The translations under genes and the position numbers were made by a program. 64,000 nt of DNA from Sphingomonas sp. A2-49 (GTDB taxonomy: Bacteria > Pseudomonadota > Alphaproteobacteria > Sphingomonadales > Sphingomonadaceae), in the NCBI RefSeq assembly GCF_025548555.1, contig NZ_JAJLPA010000004.1:113072-177071 (forward strand), read 5' to 3'. The notes beneath the pieces were generated by a model, which made no database searches, had not been told where the DNA came from, and saw only the letters and a list, made by a program, of their open reading frames with translations. Below, in pieces: positions 57,124 to 64,000 of this stretch. How positions within the stretch are numbered: position 1 is the stretch's first letter; the number at the start of each line of letters is the position of its first letter.

Positions 57124-58641
57124 ATGAACGGCACGACCAACGGCGAGGCACCGGTGCGGCGCATCGTCATCGCCGGCGGCGGCACGGCGGGATGGATGGC
57201 GGCCGCCGCGATCGCGCGGACGATGGGGCGGACGGTCGACCTGACGCTGATCGAATCCGACGCGATCGGCACCGTCGGCGTCGGCGAATCGACGATCCCG
57301 CCGCTCGTCACCTACAACCGGCTGCTCGGCATCAACGAGGCCGAGTTCATGCGCGCGACGCAGGCGACCTTCAAGCTCGGCATCATGTTCGATCACTGGA
57401 AGGACCGCGGCCACAGCTATTTCCATTCGTTCGGCCTGACCGGCCGCGACCATTGGTCGGCCGGCTTCCAGCATTTCTGGCTGCACGGCCGCACCAGGGG
57501 CCATGACGCCCCCTACGACGATTATTGCCTGGAGCTGCTCGCCGCGGCGGAAGGGAAGTTCGCACATTTGCCCGACGAGCGGATGAACTATGCCTATCAG
57601 CTCGATTCGACGCTGTACGGTCAGTTCCTGCGCCGGATGGCGGAAGCGGACGGCACCCGCCGGGTCGAGGGGCGGATCGCGCGGGTCGAACTCGATGGAG
57701 AGAGCGGCGACATCGCTGCGCTGACGCTGGAATCTGGCACGCGGATCGCGGGCGACCTGTTCATCGACTGCACCGGCTTTCGCGCGCTGCTGATCGAAGG
57801 GGCGCTGCACGCCGGCTTCGACGACTGGTCGCACTACCTTCCCTGCGACGCGGCGATCGCGGTCCAGACCGACAGCGTCGGGCCGCCGCCGCCCTTCACC
57901 CGCGCGATGGCGCACGACGCCGGCTGGCAGTGGCGCATCCCGCTCCAGCACCGCACCGGCAACGGCATCGTCTATTGCAGCCGCTACCTCGATCACGACG
58001 CCGCGCTCGACCGGCTACTCGGCAACCTCGCCGGGCCGGTGCGGACCGAACCCAACCGCCTGCGCTTCGTCACCGGCGCGCGGCGGCGGCAGTGGCATCG
58101 CAACTGCATCGCCATCGGCCTGTCGGGCGGATTCATGGAGCCGCTGGAATCGACCAGCATCCACCTGATCCAGCGTGCGATCCTGCGGCTGATCCGGATG
58201 ATGCCGGCGGGGCCCGTCAGCCCGCGCGACATCGCCGAATTCAACGACCAGCAGCATCTCGACATGCTCCAGATCCGCGATTTCCTGATCCTCCACTACA
58301 AGGTCACCGACCGGCGCGATTCGCCGTTCTGGCGCCAGTGCGCGGCGATGGAGGTCCCCGACACGCTGGCGCAGAAGATCGAACTGTTCCGCGAAACCGG
58401 CCGGGTGTTCCGCCGCAACGAGGAACTGTTCGCGGAGAACAGCTGGGTCCAGGTGATGATGGGCCAGGGGATCCTGCCGCGCAGCTGGCACCCGATCGCC
58501 GCCAAGCTGCGCGACGACGAACTGGCGAAGCTGCTCGCCTCGCTGCGCGACACGATGCGGCAGACCGTCGCCGGCCTGCCCGAGCACGGCGCCTATATCG
58601 CGCGCTATTGCGGCCAGGCGGCGGCGGGCGGAGCGCGCTGA
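57124..58641 (+). CDS. Tryptophan-halogenase-family flavoprotein 2 (canonical WxWxIP)
   Basis: 505 residues. GxGxxG at IVIAGGGTAGWMAAAA, VGVGESTIPPLVTYN, active-site Lys in ATFKLGIMFDHWKD, intact WxWxIP motif in AGWQWRIPLQHRTGNGIVY, and catalytic Glu in GGFMEPLESTSIHLIQ. All residues required for flavin-dependent halogenation are therefore present; related proteins from Brevundimonas and Xanthomonas brominate indole-type compounds in vitro, but native substrates are unknown. ATG at 57124 is used; GTG at 57112 would overlap the cupin-like stop as GTGA and add four residues. It is followed 4 bp later by the LacI regulator. Confidence 0.88.
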   Translation: MNGTTNGEAPVRRIVIAGGGTAGWMAAAAIARTMGRTVDLTLIESDAIGTVGVGESTIPPLVTYNRLLGINEAEFMRATQATFKLGIMFDHWKDRGHSYFHSFGLTGRDHWSAGFQHFWLHGRTRGHDAPYDDYCLELLAAAEGKFAHLPDERMNYAYQLDSTLYGQFLRRMAEADGTRRVEGRIARVELDGESGDIAALTLESGTRIAGDLFIDCTGFRALLIEGALHAGFDDWSHYLPCDAAIAVQTDSVGPPPPFTRAMAHDAGWQWRIPLQHRTGNGIVYCSRYLDHDAALDRLLGNLAGPVRTEPNRLRFVTGARRRQWHRNCIAIGLSGGFMEPLESTSIHLIQRAILRLIRMMPAGPVSPRDIAEFNDQQHLDMLQIRDFLILHYKVTDRRDSPFWRQCAAMEVPDTLAQKIELFRETGRVFRRNEELFAENSWVQVMMGQGILPRSWHPIAAKLRDDELAKLLASLRDTMRQTVAGLPEHGAYIARYCGQAAAGGAR

Positions 58642-58645
58642 GCCG

Positions 58646-59710
58646 ATGGCGGTCGCGAAGCGCCGGCGGTCGGTGACGATCAGGCACGTCGCGGCGGATG
58701 CCGGCGTGTCGCTGCAAACCGTCAGCCGCGTCGTCAACAAGGCGCCCAACGTCCGGCCCGAGATGATGCAACGGGTGCAGGAGTCGATCGACCGGCTGGG
58801 CTACGTCCCCTCGCTCGCGGCGCAGCGGCTGGCCGGCGCGCATTCCTATTTCATCCTCGCGCTCAACGACCGCGAACGCACGATCGCCGACTGGCGTTCG
58901 CGCCAGGGCACCGACTGGGTCGACCAGATGCTGCTCGGCGGCATGCTGACCTGCGCCGAACACGGCTATCGCATGATTATCGAGCTGATCGACACGCACA
59001 GCGACCAGCTGGAACGCGAGCTGCTCGCGGCGATCGACGCGGTCCAGCCCGACGGCATCGTCCTGACGCCGCCGCATTCGGGCAATCCGCGCATCGTCGG
59101 CCTGCTCGAGAAACAGGGGATCAGCTTCGCCCGCATCGGTTCGACCAGCCCGGGCGGCGGCATCCGGCTGACGATGGACGACGAGCGTGCCGGCCGCATC
59201 GCCACCGAACATCTGATCGACCTCGGCCATCGTCGCATCGGCTTCGTCGCGGGCCCCGCCGATTACGAGCTGAGCGGCTGGCGCGTCGCGGGCTGGCGCG
59301 CGGCGATGGCGGCGGCCGGACTGCCGGCGGCGGGCCTGCTCGCCACCGGCGATTTCACCCACGCATCCGGGCGTGCCGCCGCCGAAACGCTGCTCGGCCT
59401 CGCCGACCGCGTGACCGCGCTGGTCGTCAGCAACGACCAGATGACGCTCGGCGCGATGGAGGCGGCGCGCGAGCGGGGCGTGGCGATCCCCGCGGCGCTG
59501 TCGCTGGTCAGCTTCGACGACACCCCCGCGATGCGCTACACCGCGCCGCCGATGACCGCGGTGGTGCAGCCGATCGCGGAAGTCGCCTCGCGTGCCGTAC
59601 AGCTCATCATCGCGCAGCGGCAGGGCGGCGACGTGCCCGCGACGCCGGTCACCGTCGCCGCCGGCCTCGTCGTCCGCGATACGACCGCGCCGCCGCCGGC
59701 CGCCCGCTGA
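58646..59710 (+). CDS. LacI-family repressor of the halogenase/ABC locus
   Basis: 354 residues. The helix-turn-helix VTIRHVAADAGVSLQTVSRV is close to LacI (VSYQTVSRVVN), with hinge helix SLAAQRLAGAHS. The effector domain shows HLIDLGHRRIGFVAGPADYE, VVSNDQMTLGAMEA and VSFDDTPAMRYTAPPMTAV. It lies 4 bp after halogenase 2 and 45 bp before the ABC ATPase. The GTGAACGTTCAC operators before receptor 5 and GH3 are its likely targets. The inducer is probably a disaccharide or beta-glucoside. Confidence 0.9.
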   Translation: MAVAKRRRSVTIRHVAADAGVSLQTVSRVVNKAPNVRPEMMQRVQESIDRLGYVPSLAAQRLAGAHSYFILALNDRERTIADWRSRQGTDWVDQMLLGGMLTCAEHGYRMIIELIDTHSDQLERELLAAIDAVQPDGIVLTPPHSGNPRIVGLLEKQGISFARIGSTSPGGGIRLTMDDERAGRIATEHLIDLGHRRIGFVAGPADYELSGWRVAGWRAAMAAAGLPAAGLLATGDFTHASGRAAAETLLGLADRVTALVVSNDQMTLGAMEAARERGVAIPAALSLVSFDDTPAMRYTAPPMTAVVQPIAEVASRAVQLIIAQRQGGDVPATPVTVAAGLVVRDTTAPPPAAR

Positions 59711-59755
59711 TACGGGGACTTGCGGTCCGCCGCGCCAGCGCCGAGGGAGTCGGGC

Positions 59756-60853
59756 ATGGCCCATGTCGACATAGCCGGACTGAGCAAGCGCTTCGGCAGC
59801 GCAACGGCACTGGCGCCGACCGACCTGTCGATCGCGGACGGCGAATTCGTCGTCATCGTCGGGCCGTCGGGTTGCGGCAAGTCGACCTTGCTCCGCCTGA
59901 TCGCCGGGCTCGAGGAACCCTCTTCCGGCAGCATCGCGATCGGCGGCCGCGACGTCACCCATGCCGCCCCCGCCGACCGCGGGCTGGCGATGGTCTTCCA
60001 GTCCTACGCGCTCTACCCGCATTTGACCGTCGCGGAGAACATCGCCTTCCCGCTCAAGGTCGCGCGGCGACCGAAGGCGGAGGTGCGCGCGCGGGTCGCC
60101 GCGGTCGCCGCCTCGCTGGACCTGACGGCGCTGCTCGATCGCCGGCCCGCCGCGCTGTCCGGGGGCCAGCGCCAGCGCGTATCGATCGCGCGCGCGATCG
60201 TGCGCGAGCCGCAGGTGCTGCTGCTCGACGAGCCGCTGTCGAATCTCGACACCGAGTTGCGCGTCCGCATGCGCCACGAATTCGCCCGCCTGCACGCGCA
60301 ATTGCAGGCGACGATGATCTACGTTACCCACGACCAGCTGGAGGCGATGACGCTCGCCAACCGGATCGTGGTGATGAGCGAGGGGCGCGTCGAACAGGTC
60401 GGCGCACCGCTCGATCTCTACGCCGCGCCGGCGACGCTGGCGGTGGCGCGCGCGATCGGATCGCCGGGGATGAACCTGATGCCCGCCACCGTCGCCGCCG
60501 CCGACGGCACGGGTGCCCAGGTGCGGCTGGCCGACGGCCGCCACCTCCATGCCGCGGTCCGCGCGCGGCCGGGCCAGGCGGTGACGCTCGGCATGCGGCC
60601 CGAACATCTGGTGCCGCAGGACGACGGCCCATTCGCCGGCGCGGTCGAGCTGTTCGAGCGGCTCGGCCCGCTGTCCTTCGCGCATCTGGGCGTGCGCGGG
60701 CAGGCGGGGACGGTCGTCGCCCAGCTGCCCGGCGATCGCCGCGTCGCGCTGGGCGAGCGGCTCGCCTTCGGGATCGCGCCCGCGAACGTCCACCTGTTCG
60801 ACGCGGACGGGATCGCGCTGCCGCGCACCCAGCGGAACGCGCCTAGCCCTTGA
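59756..60853 (+). CDS. ABC importer ATPase, MalK/UgpC type
   Basis: 365 residues. Walker A GPSGCGKST, Q-loop VFQSYALYPHLTV, signature LSGGQRQRVSIARAI, Walker B VLLLDEPLSNLD and switch His in YVTHDQLEAM; a C-terminal OB/TOBE regulatory domain from about residue 235 (LGMRPEHL). This is the CUT1 carbohydrate-importer ATPase class. ATG at 59756 has GGGAG. The gene converges on the permease operon and their ends overlap by 11 bp, so the ATPase is expressed with the LacI/halogenase unit and not with its own membrane partners. Confidence 0.93.
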   Translation: MAHVDIAGLSKRFGSATALAPTDLSIADGEFVVIVGPSGCGKSTLLRLIAGLEEPSSGSIAIGGRDVTHAAPADRGLAMVFQSYALYPHLTVAENIAFPLKVARRPKAEVRARVAAVAASLDLTALLDRRPAALSGGQRQRVSIARAIVREPQVLLLDEPLSNLDTELRVRMRHEFARLHAQLQATMIYVTHDQLEAMTLANRIVVMSEGRVEQVGAPLDLYAAPATLAVARAIGSPGMNLMPATVAAADGTGAQVRLADGRHLHAAVRARPGQAVTLGMRPEHLVPQDDGPFAGAVELFERLGPLSFAHLGVRGQAGTVVAQLPGDRRVALGERLAFGIAPANVHLFDADGIALPRTQRNAPSP

Positions 60854-61703
60854 CGCTGCCGCCCAGCAGGCCGCGCATGTAGAAACGCTGGAGCGCCACG
60901 AACAGCGTCAGCACCGGCAGCGTCGTCACCACCGCCGCGGCCATCATCAGCTCGCCATCGGCGGCATGTTCGCGCACGATCCCCGCCACCGCGACCGGCA
61001 GCGTGTATTTGTGCTGATCGGACAGGACGATCAGCGGCCACAGGAAGTCGTTCCAGCTGCCCAGGAACAGGAACAGCGCCAGCGTCACGACGATCGGCAT
61101 CAGCAGCGGCAGCACGATCGAGGCGAAGATACGCGGCTCGCTCGCCCCGTCGAGCCGCGCCGCGTCGAGCATCTCGTCGGGGATGCGCAGCGTCGCCTGT
61201 CGCACGAACAGGATCGCGAAGATTCCCGCGAGGCTCGGCAGGATCACGCCGGCATAGCTGTTCACCAGCCCCAGTTCCCTGAACATCAGGAACAGGGGCA
61301 GCATCGCCACCTGTCCCGGCACCACCAGCGCGGCGATCAGCAGCCGCAACAGGCGTTCGCGCCCGGTGAAGCGCAGCTTGGCGAACGCATAGCCCGCCGG
61401 CACGGTCAGCAGCAGCCCGAGCGCGGTCGATACCACCGCGATCAGGACGCTGTTCCACAATGCCGGCATGATCCGGTAATCGAACCACGCGCCGTCGATC
61501 AGCCGCCGCACCAGCAGCTCGTAATAGTTTTCGCCCGACCAGCGGCTCGGCCAGAACGGCGGCGGGAAGCGGCTCGATTCGCCGCGCGGCATGAACGACA
61601 CCGTCACCATCCACGCGAGCGGCAGCAACGTCACCGCGGTCAGCAGCGCGACCGCGCCATTGACCAGGATCGTGCGGAGGCGCTTGCGCCGGTTCACAGC
61701 CAT
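60843..61703 (-). CDS. ABC sugar permease, MalG/UgpE type
   Basis: 286 residues, six predicted helices. The EAA loop is EMLDAARLDGASEPRIFASI, followed by VLPLLMPIVV; FLGSWNDFLWPLIVL and the C-terminal LQRFYMRGLLGGSVKG are typical of CUT1 inner permeases. ATG at 61703 overlaps the end of the partner permease by 10 bases, indicating coupled translation. It forms the inner-membrane channel with the next gene. Confidence 0.92.
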   Translation of the reverse strand: MAVNRRKRLRTILVNGAVALLTAVTLLPLAWMVTVSFMPRGESSRFPPPFWPSRWSGENYYELLVRRLIDGAWFDYRIMPALWNSVLIAVVSTALGLLLTVPAGYAFAKLRFTGRERLLRLLIAALVVPGQVAMLPLFLMFRELGLVNSYAGVILPSLAGIFAILFVRQATLRIPDEMLDAARLDGASEPRIFASIVLPLLMPIVVTLALFLFLGSWNDFLWPLIVLSDQHKYTLPVAVAGIVREHAADGELMMAAAVVTTLPVLTLFVALQRFYMRGLLGGSVKG

Positions 61704-62575
61704 TCGTAGCGCCGCCCGATCCGCGTCTGGACGATCGTCACCGCCAGGATGGCGAGGAACAGGATCAGCGCCACCGCCGACGCCTGGCCCAGGTTCCACC
61801 ATTTGAACCCCTCGTCGAACATGAAATACAGCACCGTCACCGTGCTCTGCGCCGGCCCGCCGAGCGTCATGACATAGGGTTCGGCGAACAGTTGCAGGAA
61901 GCCCGCGACGCTCATCACCGCGGCGAGCAGCAGCGTCGGCCCGATCGCGGGCAGCGTGACGTGGCGGAACCGGCCCCAGCGCGACGCGCCGTCCAGCCGC
62001 GCCGCCTCCATCAGGTCGGCCGGCACCGCCGACAGCGCGGCGATGAAGACGATCATGTTGTAGCCGAAGATCTTCCACGTCACGAACAGCAGGATCGCGG
62101 GGATCGAGGCATGCGGATCGCCCAGCCAGTCGACCGGCCCCAGCCCGACCAGCCCCAGCGCATAATTGATGAGGCCGAACCGCGTGTTGAGCAGGAAGCG
62201 CCAGACGATCGCGGTCGCCACCACGCTGGTGACATAGGGCGCGAACAGCGCGACGCGCCAGAACGGCGCCCAGCGCACCGTCGTGTCGTGCAGCAGCAAC
62301 GCCGCCGCAAGCGACGCGCCGACCGCCATCGGCACGCCCAGCGCCGCGAACAGCGCGGTGTTGGCCAGCGCCCGCCAGAACAGCGGCGTCGACAGCAGCC
62401 CCGTGAAATTGCCCAGACCGACGAAGCGCAATGCCGACCAGTCGGCGAGCGCATAGATGCTGTAGTCGGTGACGCTGAGGCCCAGCGCCAGCGCCGTCGG
62501 CAGGACGAACACGAGCGCGATGACCGCCAGCACCGGCGCGGTGAACAGCCAGGCGGTGCGTTCCTGCCGCGTCAT
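61694..62575 (-). CDS. ABC sugar permease, MalF/UgpA type
   Basis: 293 residues. N-terminal TAWLFTAPVLAVIALVFVLP, the family segment GLGNFTGLL, and the EAA loop DLMEAARLDGASRWGRFRHV followed by TLPAIGPTL. The periplasmic loop insert of true MalF is absent, as in UgpA-like proteins. ATG at 62575 overlaps the stop of the binding protein (ATGA). A longer in-frame upstream extension exists but only as a shadow of the binding-protein gene. Confidence 0.92.
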   Translation of the reverse strand: MTRQERTAWLFTAPVLAVIALVFVLPTALALGLSVTDYSIYALADWSALRFVGLGNFTGLLSTPLFWRALANTALFAALGVPMAVGASLAAALLLHDTTVRWAPFWRVALFAPYVTSVVATAIVWRFLLNTRFGLINYALGLVGLGPVDWLGDPHASIPAILLFVTWKIFGYNMIVFIAALSAVPADLMEAARLDGASRWGRFRHVTLPAIGPTLLLAAVMSVAGFLQLFAEPYVMTLGGPAQSTVTVLYFMFDEGFKWWNLGQASAVALILFLAILAVTIVQTRIGRRYEWL

Positions 62576-63840
62576 GTGATCGCCCCCGCCTCGACCAGCG
62601 CGCGTCGCTTGGCGAGGATCGCGTCGACGCGCGCGTCGATCGCGGCCAGCCCCTGGTCGATCGTCGTCAGGCCGCGGACGATACGTTCGGCGACCAGCTG
62701 CACCTCGATCTGGATGCGTTCCCACTCCACCACCATCGGCACCGGCGCCACCGACAGCATCTGCGCCGCGAACGGCGCGATCACCGGGCCGGCGAGCCGC
62801 GGCACGTGCCAGGCGCTGGCGCGGGCGGGCAACGTGCCGATCATCCGCTGGAATCGCAACTCGTTCGCCGCGGACGTCAGGTGCCGCACCAGCGCCCAGG
62901 CCGCGGCGGGATGCGCCGTGGCTGCCGAGACGCACAGGCAGGCATTGATGGCGGGCACCGGGCCGGGGCCGCGCGGACCGGCGAGCTGCGCCGTCCCCCA
63001 GCGGTCGGGCGGTATCTCCGCCTGGCGGCGGCTGAGGTCGAGCAGCGTCGTCGGGCCGCTCGGCCAGATCGCGTAGCGGCCCTGGCCGAAGGCGGCGAGC
63101 GGATCCTGAACCTCGGTCGACAGCGCGACCGGGGCCAGCCCTTCGGCATAAAGCGACAGGTAGAAGGCGAACGCCGCGCGCGCCTCCGGCGTGCGGAAAT
63201 TGCCGCGGGTATCGTGGTCGCGCAACAGCCTCGCACCCGACTGGAACAGCATGCCGAGCAGCGCGCCCGGCCAGTTGAGCAGCATCAGAAAGACGAATTC
63301 GTCCGGCCGCCGCCGCTTGAGCGCATGGCCCATGCGGCGCCATCCCGCCCAATCCTGCGGCGGCGCGTCGTAGCCAACCTCGGCGAGCAGGTCGCGACGA
63401 TAGAATTGCACCTGCGGCGCGACCGACCAGGGCACGGCATAGGTCCGTGCGCCGACGCGGGCCGGCGCGAGCACGCCCGGCACCAGATCGGCGACCAGCG
63501 CCGGCGCGGGCACGGGCGCGATCGCGCCGATCATCGCGAATTCGCCGATCCAGCCCGCCGGCAGCATGAACACGTCGGGCAGCGATCCCCCCGCCTGCGC
63601 GGTCAGCAGCTTCTCGTGCGCCGCGGTCCACGGCACCGACTGGACGTCGACGTCGAGCCCCGTCGCGCGGGTGAAGGCGGTCATCAGCAGCGGGGCATAG
63701 TCGCCCTCGTAGCTCATCGCCCAGAAGCGCAGGCCGCGGCCGCCGGACCGCGGTACGCAGGCCGCGGTGGCCAGCGCCCCCGCCCCTGCCAGCACCCCCC
63801 GCCGGCTCACACTTTCCCCTCGTTCGACCGCCGCCGTCAT
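62572..63840 (-). CDS. ABC importer extracellular sugar-binding protein
   Basis: 422 residues, solute-binding family 1. The N-terminus ESVSRRGVLAGAGALATAAC combines a twin-arginine signal with a lipobox-like Cys, so a Tat-exported lipoprotein is likely. The binding fold shows LRFWAMSYEGDYAPLLMTAF, FMLPAGWIGEFAMIGAIAPV, YAVPWSVAPQVQFYRRDLL and AAFGQGRYAIWPSGP. ATG at 63840 follows GGGAGCAGGA. It leads the binding protein-permease-permease operon; the ATPase is encoded convergently. Ligand unknown, a beta-glucoside or disaccharide by context. Confidence 0.9.
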   Translation of the reverse strand: MTAAVERGESVSRRGVLAGAGALATAACVPRSGGRGLRFWAMSYEGDYAPLLMTAFTRATGLDVDVQSVPWTAAHEKLLTAQAGGSLPDVFMLPAGWIGEFAMIGAIAPVPAPALVADLVPGVLAPARVGARTYAVPWSVAPQVQFYRRDLLAEVGYDAPPQDWAGWRRMGHALKRRRPDEFVFLMLLNWPGALLGMLFQSGARLLRDHDTRGNFRTPEARAAFAFYLSLYAEGLAPVALSTEVQDPLAAFGQGRYAIWPSGPTTLLDLSRRQAEIPPDRWGTAQLAGPRGPGPVPAINACLCVSAATAHPAAAWALVRHLTSAANELRFQRMIGTLPARASAWHVPRLAGPVIAPFAAQMLSVAPVPMVVEWERIQIEVQLVAERIVRGLTTIDQGLAAIDARVDAILAKRRALVEAGAIT

Positions 63841-63931
63841 TCCTGCTCCCGGCCGGTCGAATTGTGCCGCACCCTCGTGCAACCATTTGCGTCGGCAATG
63901 ATTTTCCGCTGGTATCACAATCGAAGAACGA

Positions 63932-63951
63932 TGCGCGGAACAAACCGCGCA
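63932..63951. repeat. Inverted repeat between the binding protein and the edge gene
   Basis: TGCGCGG and CCGCGCA form perfect 7-bp arms around AACAAA. It lies in the divergent region, immediately before the ribosome-site-like AAAAGGGG of the open frame at the right edge; it could be an operator or a leader hairpin. Confidence 0.4.
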
Positions 63952-63966
63952 AAAGGGGACTGCCTG

Positions 63967-64000
63967 ATGATTTCGCCGATCGCGTCGCGCGCCGCATGGC
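63967..64000 (+). CDS. Possible start of a gene running off the window
   Basis: ATG at 63967 with AAAAGGGG at about 8 bp spacing; only MISPIASRAAW is visible before the edge. It is divergent from the sugar-binding protein gene. Too short to identify. Confidence 0.35.
   Translation, partial: MISPIASRAAW

Noticed and set aside
1..64000. tRNA, rRNA, CRISPR arrays, insertion sequences, phage genes, riboswitches
   Set aside because: None seen on either strand: no regularly spaced repeats, no transposase or integrase among the proteins, and no recognisable structured RNA. Short tRNA-like folds cannot be fully excluded without a covariance-model search.

Overview
The window comes from a high-GC alphaproteobacterium, most likely a Sphingomonas-type member of the Sphingomonadaceae. 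The grounds are very high GC, five large TonB-dependent receptors carrying the DIVVTG-type N-terminal signature, a SapC/flavin-halogenase module typical of sphingomonads, caulobacters and xanthomonads, and a ManD that closely resembles the Novosphingobium enzyme. No rRNA, tRNA, CRISPR or mobile element was seen. It reads as a carbohydrate-scavenging island built from several neighbouring utilization loci.

Region A (about 0.1-26 kb) is a glucuronoxylan/arabinoxylan oligosaccharide locus: receptor 1 plus a GH3 glycosidase; a cupin-like/JmjC protein, a XylE-type sugar porter and an IlvD/Edd sugar-acid dehydratase; a LacI-family repressor; GH43, xylulokinase and xylose isomerase; a second receptor whose frame is broken; an SGNH esterase, a GH35 and a mannonate dehydratase; and a GH67 alpha-glucuronidase. 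Nearly every transcription unit is preceded by a 14-bp palindrome of the form TGnTAnCGnTAnCA (5867, 5978, 10378, 11834, 19176, 23861), so the local LacI regulator (10421-11506) probably controls all of them. Exo-acting and debranching enzymes plus xylose and uronate catabolism are present, but no endo-xylanase.

Region B (26-40.3 kb) holds a hydroxynitrile-lyase-like cupin, a soluble chemoreceptor with a globin-sensor-like N-terminus, a GntR/FCD regulator, receptor 3 divergent from a hexuronate-type MFS porter and a large Tat-exported protein of unknown function, then a type-B carboxylesterase, a LysR regulator, 5-dehydro-4-deoxyglucarate dehydratase (KdgD) and a GH51 arabinofuranosidase. This points to uronate- and arabinose-containing substrates.

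Region C (40.7-46.8 kb) has a CxxCxxCC (YkgJ-like) protein, a class I methyltransferase, and an operon of receptor 4 with a CehA/McbA-type metallohydrolase.

Region D (46.9-64 kb) is a second LacI-controlled sugar system: GH3 plus an MFS porter divergent from receptor 5, whose promoter carries two GTGAACGTTC-type operators; then halogenase 1, SapC, a cupin-like/JmjC protein, halogenase 2, a LacI regulator and an ABC ATPase in one direction, converging on the two permeases and the binding protein of the same ABC importer. The receptor-halogenase-SapC-JmjC module, whose job in sugar loci is not established, is the most interesting part of the window.
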